Part shown: positions 12,101 through 21,100 of the stretch, piece after piece
Numbering within the stretch: the stretch's first letter is position 1
Layout: each line of letters begins with the position of its first letter
DNA from: Lepus europaeus
Lineage: Eukaryota; Chordata; Mammalia; Lagomorpha; Leporidae
Direction of reading: 5' to 3'
Length of the DNA: 64,000 bases
NCBI RefSeq assembly: GCF_033115175.1
Contig: NC_084837.1
Coordinates: 11,050,266 to 11,114,265 of the forward strand
Translations under genes and position numbers: made by a program
Notes under the pieces: model-generated
Seen by the model: the letters and a program-made list of their open reading frames with translations, nothing else
Told to the model about the DNA's origin: nothing
Databases searched by the model: none

Positions 12101-15100
12101 CCCCCTCCCCCACTGCCCTCGCAGTACTCGCAGGCGGCCCAGCCTGGCGCCAGCTCTTCTCTCCACATGCACTCGAAGGGAATACATGGTGAAGGTAGGC
12201 AGCGCACAGGTGACATTGTTACAGTGGCATAGTATTATTTAAGAAGTTAAGTTCCTCGTTTCTAAGCACGTGGTTCTTATTTAAAAAATACATAACTGGT
12301 GGTGGGCATTTAGCCACAGTTAAGACGCTGATTGGAATCTGCTAATGCAGAGTGTGCAAGGCAGCAGTGGTAGCTCATGTACCTGAGTTCCTGCTGTCCA
12401 CATGGGAGACCTGGATTGAGTTCCCAGCCTCCAGCTTTGGCCCTGGTCCAGCCACAGCTGCTGCAGATATTTTGGGAGATATGTATATGGCAGTGCTTAC
12501 TTGTTCTTGCTCTGTCTGCCTCGCACATTTGCAACAAATCACATAATAACTATCTCCTTTTGGCTGAGAATGGTAAAAACTAAAAGATTTTGTTAAAAAT
12601 ATGTCTCCTGGCCGGCGCCGCAGCTCAATAGGCTAATCCTCCACCTGCTGCGCTGGCACACCGGGTTCTAGTCCTGGTCCAGGTGCCAGATTCTGTCCCG
12701 GTTGCTCCTCTTCCAGGCCAGCTCTCTGCTATGGCCAGGGAGTGCAGTGGAGGATGGCCCAAGTGCTTGAGCCCTGCACCCACAAGGGAGACCAGGAGAA
12801 ACACCTGGCTCCTGGCTATGGATCAGCACAGTGTGCCGGCCACAGCGGCCATTGCGGGGCGAACCAACGGAAAAAGGAAGACCTTTCTCTCTGTCTCTCT
12901 CTCTCTCACTGTCCACTCTGCCTGTCAAAAAAAAAAGTGTCTCCTCTGTTTTTGTGACTATGACCAACATGTTGGGCAAAGCTTTTAGCTAAATGTAAGG
13001 GTAATTCTAAAGTTCATGGAATATGTATATAATGAAGGAACTACATGAATTCTAAAATTTTTTCACACCAAAACTTTAAATTCCATTTTTCTTTAAACTT
13101 TTTTGAGGCACTCTTAGATTTTAATCTTCTTATTAACCTACTCACCAAATCTTGAAGTCACTCCTGCTTACCACTTTTTCTAAATTTAAATATGTAAATG
13201 ATAGTTTTATAAAAAGCATGGTCCATCTTCACATATGGACATAGGGACTTCATAAAGTTTTGCATAAAACATACCCCATAGCTCTTTGCCTTCTGCATTT
13301 ACAATCTTTGGTAAAATGTCTGCAATATTGGATAATGTATCATTCGTTTATTCATTTTAATAGCCATATATGACTAATTATCTGGTCTGCTAACATTGTG
13401 CTAATTCAAACAGTACTTCTCTACTGTTTACATAGGAGTCCAATTCCAGGATGGATAAGTCTTCTACCAAATTGTAGTTCTGCATTGATATTACCCAATA
13501 ATAAAATTTTCTTAAATACTATCATGTATACAGATAAAGACAAGTTTGAACTATCTTCTTTCCAATCTTTTTTTTTAAAAATCATTTAAAGATTTATTTA
13601 TTTATCTGAAAGAGCTACAGAGAGAGACAAGGAAAGACAGAGAATCCCCAGATGGCCACAACGGCCAGGGCTGGGCCAAGCTGAAGCCAGGAGCCAGGAG
13701 CTTCATCCAGGTCTCCCACCAACCTGGGTACAGGGGCCCAAACATTTGGGCCATCCTCTGGTGCTCTCCCAGCCCATTAGCTGGGAGCTAGATGGGAAGT
13801 GGAGCAGCTGGGACAGAAACCGGTGCCCACTTGGGATGCCAGCGTCACAGATAGGGCTTTACCTGCTGGACCACAGGCCGGCTCTCGATCTTTAGGCCTT
13901 TCCTTTCTGACCTTTTTGCACTGGCCAGGACCTCCAATGAACTGTTGAATGAAAATGCTGAAAGCATACATCTTTTGCTGATTCCCACATTAAGGAGAAA
14001 GGATCGAAAGTTTCACGCTTACGTCAGCTGTAGGTTTTTTTCAGGTGGCTTTTACTATGTTGAAGAATTGGCCTCTGTTCCTACTTTGCTGAAATCATTT
14101 TTTCTACATATGTTAAGGAGACCATATGATTTTTCTCCTTCATTCTCTTAATGTTAGATTATATATGAATTATATCCTCAGGTCTTGAGGGATTTGGATT
14201 AATAACCTTGTAAGTCCTTGGTGAGCTTTAGTATCAGAGTTGTGGTGGTCTTATAAGAGAGAGCTGGGACATGTCCCTGCTTTTTTCTGTCCTCTTAAAC
14301 AGTGTGGACAACATAGTTGTTACTTTCTCCTTACTTACTTCATAGGATGCAGTTTATACCATTTTACACTGCTCCCTCATCTGTGAATGGAAATTCCTCT
14401 TGTTCCACATCTTGGCATCACACATTTCAGTTTTGCCACTCTGTGGGATGTGAAATGCTGTTTACTGTATTTTGCTCTTCTGCGTTTTCCTATTTGATAG
14501 TAAGATTGAGTGTCTTATTGCCTGCTTACTGGACATTCTAGTTTTTGCCTGTTCATCTTCCCATATGAGGTTGAGTAGGTTTTGGTGCAAATAATTCTTT
14601 ATTAGTTACACATTTTGTAAATATCTTCTCTCAGTGGATCTTCTTCTAACTCTATAGTGAATTTTGTAGTACTGAATTTTTTGTTCTAACTTGTGGATGT
14701 TGGGGAGAGGTTACAGGAGACGAGATCCCTTAGCAGCCAATTGCTGACTGCAAGGCCTGCACGTATTCCCTTAGCAGCACACGTTCTGCCCGACGCTGGG
14801 CCTCAGCTCCAGCACCAGGACAAGTTAGGCCCAGAGAGATGTCAGAGGGGCTGTAAAAACTTCTGCCAGATAGTTTGTAAGTGTTTGTATGTTTGTTTTG
14901 CAGGTAATTCAGTGTCATTGGATTTTCAGAATTCTTTGGTTTCCAGACCAGACCCCCCTCCATCTCAGAGTAAGCCAGCAGCTTTCAGAGCACCGCACAG
15001 AGAAGATGCCGCTCAGTCTGCTTTATATCCCCAGAAAAGCTTCCCGGAAAAAGCCCCAGTTAATGGGGCTGAACAGACTCAGAAAACGATCACTCCAGCC

Positions 15101-18100
15101 TACAACCGATTCACACCAAAACCATATACCAGTTCTGCCCGGCCATTCGAGCGCAAATTTGAAAGTCCTAAGTTCAACCACAACCTTCTGCCAGGTGACA
15201 CTGGACATAAACCTGACTTGTCTGCAAAAGCCCCAGCTTCTCCGAACACTCTTAGGAAAGCGCACAGTTCCACACAGCCCCCCGAGTTCGACAGCGGAGT
15301 GGAAACTTTCTCCATCCATGCAGAGAAGCCCAAGTACCAAATAACTAATATCAGCACAGTGCCTAGAGCTGCTCCTGTGGGGTAAGATACTTGTCTTTGT
15401 CTAAAATGTTGGCTGCACTTAGTCTTAGGAGAGTTTGATCTAGGTTATGAGATTGAGGACTTGTAATGATTTCACTCTGACCTCGACAGAGTGTGCTTGC
15501 CATAAATGCCAACAACAACGCCCCTCAGGACGTACAAGATGTTAATGAAATTCTAAAGCTGATAGCTCTGTGGTTGGTAGGTGTTGTCATTGTCCCTGTT
15601 TCACCACAGACTGAAGGTGAGTGACACGGAACAGTTTGCCCCAGTCTCAGAGCTGAGCCTCGATGCGGCCCTGGTTGTCTGAGCTCAGAGCATGCGAATG
15701 AGCCTTGGCCTCCAAGTGACATGTATCAATCTAGCCTTCTACTTGTGGGGTGCATTTGGAGAGTATCTATGTCTTTGCCCCTCATTTTTTCAAGGATGCT
15801 AAAAATAATAAAGATGTAGTATCTTGGAAGTGGCTGTTACAACAGTTAATGTTGAGTAAGATGAGCTGAACAAGTGGGACAAAGCAAGCCCACCTGGAGC
15901 CTCCTCCGATACTCTCCCATTGGACAGAGGCTGGCCAGGCCCGTTCTGCTGCACCTAATCTCCTCTCGGCCTCCTAAATCCAATTAAACTGTCAAGCCAG
16001 CCTCAGTGCAGAAGCCCTTGCAGGCAGAACCAAGGCCCAGGAAGGCCACTGGCAGTCTGCTTCCCCTGAGGAGACGGTTGTGTCCATTGGCTGCCCTCCT
16101 CTCTGGGTGTGCATGAGGCTCAGGCCAGCGGCTACATGGTGCTGTGCCCCAGGCCGTGGACTCTGCTGCCACGTGCCTGCACCGCAGGAGGCCGTCTCGC
16201 TGGAGTGAAGCTTCAGCGGTCCTTCACGTACTTTGTTGTTGATCCGTCTGTCTTCTTACATTTAAGTCCTGGCTCAGAGCGTGACTTCAGTAAGTCCTGA
16301 TAGCCTCCATTTTTAAAGCAGATTCCTTTGCCCTTGGTGTTCTTTTGTCCGAGGTAAGCTAGTGTCTGTTTTGTGGATGTATGAGATGTATTCATACCAT
16401 CCTTGGAGGCCATGCTTTTCACAACAGGGGTGTTTGTTCGTCAGGGAGTGTGGAGGAAGGAGCCGTGATGTGCTCTTAGAATCCCAGCAGATTTTAAGGT
16501 GCTTTCCATTGTAAGATTATTTTATGTATCATTAGAAAGGAAAAAGAATGCTCCCAATTAAAATGCGGCTTACCCTCAGCTATAAAACACCAATTTCATG
16601 GATGTTAAAATGTGTTGCTTGGGGTGGACATTGTGACGCAGTCGGTTAAGCTGCATGTTGGGACAGCCCCATCCCATGTTGGAGTGCCAGTTCAAGTCCC
16701 AGCTACTGCACTTTGGATCCATTTTGCTGCTGATGTTTCTGGAAAGGCAGCAGAGGATGGCCCAGGTACTTGGATCCCTGCCACCCATGTGGGAGATCCA
16801 GATAGAGTTCCTGGCTTTGTCCTGGCCAAGCCTTGGCTGCTGTGGACATTGGCAGAGTGAACCAGTGGATGGTAGGTCTCCCTGCTTCTTCCTCTTTCTG
16901 TCACTCTGCCTTTCAAGTAAATTTTTTTTTAAAATGTTATTCTTAAAACCCATAGTAGTTGGGTGAACACAGTTTCAAATTTTTACATTTAGATTGCAAA
17001 ATCAGTAATGAATGTGACTTGTCTAGTTACCTTCAAAAATACAGTGGATAAGAATATATTCTGGGGCACCGATCCTGTCCCGGTTGCCCCTCTTCCAGGC
17101 CAGCTCTCTGCTGTGGCCAGGGAGTGCAGTGGAGGATAGCCCAAGTGTTTGGGCTCTGCACCCCATGGGAGACCAGGAGAAGCACCTGGCTCCTGCCATC
17201 GCCAACCGCAGCGGCCATTGGAGGGTGAACCAACGGCAAAAGGAAGACCTTTCCCTCTGTCTCTCTCTCTCACTGTCCACTCTGCCTGTCAAAAAAAAAA
17301 AAAAAAAAGAAAAAAGAAAAAAAAAAGAATATATTCTTATAGTTATGTAAATACAGGTATCTATAGCTGAGTGAAATCATCACTAATTGCTTATTAGCGT
17401 AAGAAGCTTACTGGTTCTGTAGAGGAACAAAGGGAAGCCACCTCCTGCAGTGGTCCTGACAGGAACTGCCTGCATGTTATTAGGAGCGTACTCATCAGCC
17501 GTGTCTCACCTCTCAGCCCGTCCACCGTGGAGGAAGACGAAGATGAGGACGGACACACTGTGGTGGCCACAGCCCGAGGCATATTTAACAGCAATGGTGG
17601 GGTGTTGAGTTCCATAGAAACCGGCGTCAGTATAATTATCCCACAAGGAGCCATTCCCGAAGGAATTGAGCAGGAAATCTATTTCAAGGTCTGCCGGGAC
17701 AACAGCATCCTCCCACCTTTGGATAAAGAGAAAGGTATATGCTCTGTTGTTCATTCTTATTAATATAAAGGGAATAGATCTCATGTATCTCATAGGTACA
17801 GTTCTAAGAAGATAGCCATACTTCCTCCCTCCTTCCCTTCTACCCTCCTTCCTTCCTTCGTTTTTTGTCTTTAATTTTTGCAAAACCATACTTTCAGTCA
17901 GCTCTATAATCCAGGCTTAATTCACCACCAACCATGATATTCAAGGAGTAAACATTAGGAGGACTGTAGTCCACAGGAGTATATACGAGGGCTAAAAACA
18001 AGAGCCCTATCACAAGATGTCTATTTCATTCCTTTACTTTTTTTTTTTTTTTTTTTTTTATGTTTTATACTAACTGCCACATATCAGAAAACATGATCAA

Positions 18101-21100
18101 TTTGACTTTTGGGGACTGGCTCATGCATAGTGGTTTCCAGTTGCATAAATGTTTCTGTTTCTGCTTAATTTTAATAATGTAAGAATTGCCTTCTGTGCAC
18201 TTGAGAACTTACGGTGCCCAACGAAGGGAGACTAGAGCAGCCTCTCTTCTGCCTGCACATCGGGCCAGCCAGAGCCTGTGCCATCTGTCAGTGGGGGCCT
18301 CTCAGGCAGTATCGGGGCACGCAGCACGTGGCTCACAGAGAGTAGCACCATGGTGACCTTCCACAGGATGCTGTGCTTTTAGTATGAAAGCAGAGGTGCT
18401 GGCAGGTGCCAGGCCAGCTGGCATCCCTCACCATGACTACCAGGCAGTATTGGCTAACTAACCGAATTCGTCTCTATCAAGTCACACCACATGTGTGGAT
18501 GGGTTAGGTGACACCCACTCTGCCTGCTGGCTGACTGTACACGTAAAAGGTAAGCCTCTGGGGCAGGTGCTGTCTTCCTCATCACTCCTGAACCTCGCAC
18601 TAGTGAACGCTCTGCTGAGTGAATGAAATATCCTGAGGATGGAACTGCGTGTTTCTGAGCTGCTGAAGCAGCACGGGAATGCTGTCGATTTCCCGTCTTC
18701 CTTGGCCTGTCAGGCTGCTGCCGCCATGCTGAACTGCTGAAGAGCTTCACATCTCTCAGTCTCTCAGCAGTGTTTCACTACGTTGCATTAGCTCACTTTC
18801 CTAACATCTGATTCTATGATCTCATTCTGGGGTAATTTGTTAAAAAAAAAAAAAAAACTATAGGACTGTGTTATCCTTATATGAACCCCTTAAACCATGT
18901 TTGTAGCAAAATATTAAAATGCAGGATATGGGATGTGTGTTTAGCCTAGTAGTCAAGACATTCGTTACGGTGCCTGCATCCCACATCAGAGCACCGGGGT
19001 TCACTTCCCAGCTCTGACTCCTAGTTCAGCTGAGGAGACGCTGGGAGACAGCAGTGATGACCCCAGCCGTTGAAGACCCACCACGCGTCCATGTGGGAGA
19101 TCTGGATTAGTTCTTGGCTCTTGGCTTTGGCCTTGGCCCAGCCCTTGTCATTGTGACATTTGAAGAGTAAACCAGCAAATGAGAGCACTCTTTCTTGCTC
19201 TCACCCTTCCTGTAAAATAGAGAAGTAGTTAAAATGGAAGGTACAGGTAGTAACGTTTGTGAAAAGTGCATGACAATGTTTTCTACTACGGACTCATATG
19301 ACTGCATGCATTAGCCTGTGGCTATTTAGCACTTTTTTGAATTAAAATGTGCTAGAAATGTAAATACACACTGATTTCAAAGCTAGTATTGATTAAAAGT
19401 TGAAATAATAGTGTTGGTTATACTGAGTTGAGCAAATACTAAAATTGATGACACTTGTCTCTTTGTTGTGTCTCCTGGAAAAATTTTAATTATATTCATG
19501 ATTTCTATTACAATTTCCTTGTTCAGAAGTGCTGTGGAGAACTAACCCTACTTGGTTTCAAAGTATGTAATTTGGAGGGGGTGGGGAGAACCAAGTGTGG
19601 AAGGAAGACTGGCATCTAACCCGTGCACCCTCCTCTTCCCTCACTCCAGGTGAAACCTTGCTAAGCCCCTTAGTGATGTGCGGGCCCCATGGCCTCAAGT
19701 TCCTGAAGCCCGTGGAGCTGCGCTTGCCACACTGTGCGTCCATGACTCCTGACGGTTGGTCTTTTGCTCTAAAATCATCCGACTCCTCGTCGGGTATGCT
19801 GTCTTCACTCTGTCCTTTGGGGCTTTGGGTACTGTCGTTGATTAATCCTAGGCTGGTGATGCTGCCTGTGCTGTTGTTAGCGAATCTCCAGCTCTGTTCC
19901 TGTGGTCTTGTAGGCATCACTGGTTGATTTATGGTACATGTGCTGTCAACAGGTCTGCAAAGGCAGAGTAGTAAAGTGTCTGCCTTTTGAAGAAATAATT
20001 TGGCCGAAAGTTGACTATTCTTCATGGTGGTCACCAAAATGATTTGTTCTGTCAGAGGTTTCAGGACACAGTGGGAGAGCTGTGAACTGTGCTATGTATG
20101 CAGTCATTTTATGTAGTTAATTCTAGTTCTGGTTACCATTCTTTAATTTCCTAATCTGCAAAGTATATATACCAGAAAAACTCCAGTGACAAAAGATCTT
20201 CCACTGGGATCAGACTTGGCCATAATTTTTCAATGTAAAACTCTACATTAAACTTCTACTATATGTCATTTTAAAATTACTTCTTGCTTTTAAGATCATA
20301 ATATCAGTGCTTCCATTGCATTTTGATATTTCTTGTTTCCTTCAGTAACTTATGTCAGTTACCCATTGGAACTTTATTTTTGGTATATAAAACTTTATGA
20401 GAACCAGATAGAAAAATAAGAATTTAAAATTCTGCTTCTAAATTTTTGGTGAATCAGTTGGGCATTGTTGAGTGTGTTGCTCGGTTTTAGTTTGGTACAA
20501 TATGAAGTAAAAGGTTATGGTCTAAAGTTTGTAGTAGAGCTATTGTTATCCAACAGAAAAAAATGATATATATATATAAACGTGAATTTTCTCAGGGACT
20601 CCCCAGAGAAATATTCATTAGGTTCAGTTAGTGGAGGAATATTAATAAAACTGCATTTAAAGGTTATATTCCAAAAGTCAAAAGTCAGGCTCTGACTGCC
20701 CTCCACACCAGATGAGGGCAGATATCTTGAACAATCACCTCGGTAGTTAGCCTGCTTTGTCAGTGGTCCTATGTGAAGTATAAGTGATTTGCACATTTGC
20801 TACTTCCATTATCTTATGCCATAAACATAAAATGTTCTGGTTAGGTTTTTTTTGTTGTTAAATTCGAGTATATTCACCCAGAAAATAAGTGTTATTGATG
20901 TAATACTGTATGACTATAGATTGCATTGCTACTATAAATTTCTGTTCAAAAAGTCAGTGTAGATTTTGATAACTGATTTAATTCCAACAAAAACTAGTCT
21001 CTTGTGAAGAAACTGGAGCCTAAAGATGAGATACCTATTTTTATTTCCTTTCAAAGAGTTGCCATTAAGTGTATCTCATTGCCTGAACAGTTTGTTCTCT

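Larger units (their letters stand above)
12195..14903 (+). other. TJP1: TJP1 intron, 2.7 kb
   Basis: GT-AG intron holding three SINEs (12297-12545 +, 12610-12937 +, 13587-13885 -) and antisense L1 remnants (about 14230-14690). The rest is AT-rich with nothing recognised. The acceptor is gtttgttttgcag at 14903. Confidence 0.85.
15382..17516 (+). other. TJP1: TJP1 intron, 2.1 kb
   Basis: GT-AG intron with a MIR-like remnant (15570-15705) and two CSINEs (16620-16930 and 17063-17325). The remaining sequence, including 15740-16600, is not recognised. The acceptor is tctcacctctcag at 17516. Confidence 0.85.
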
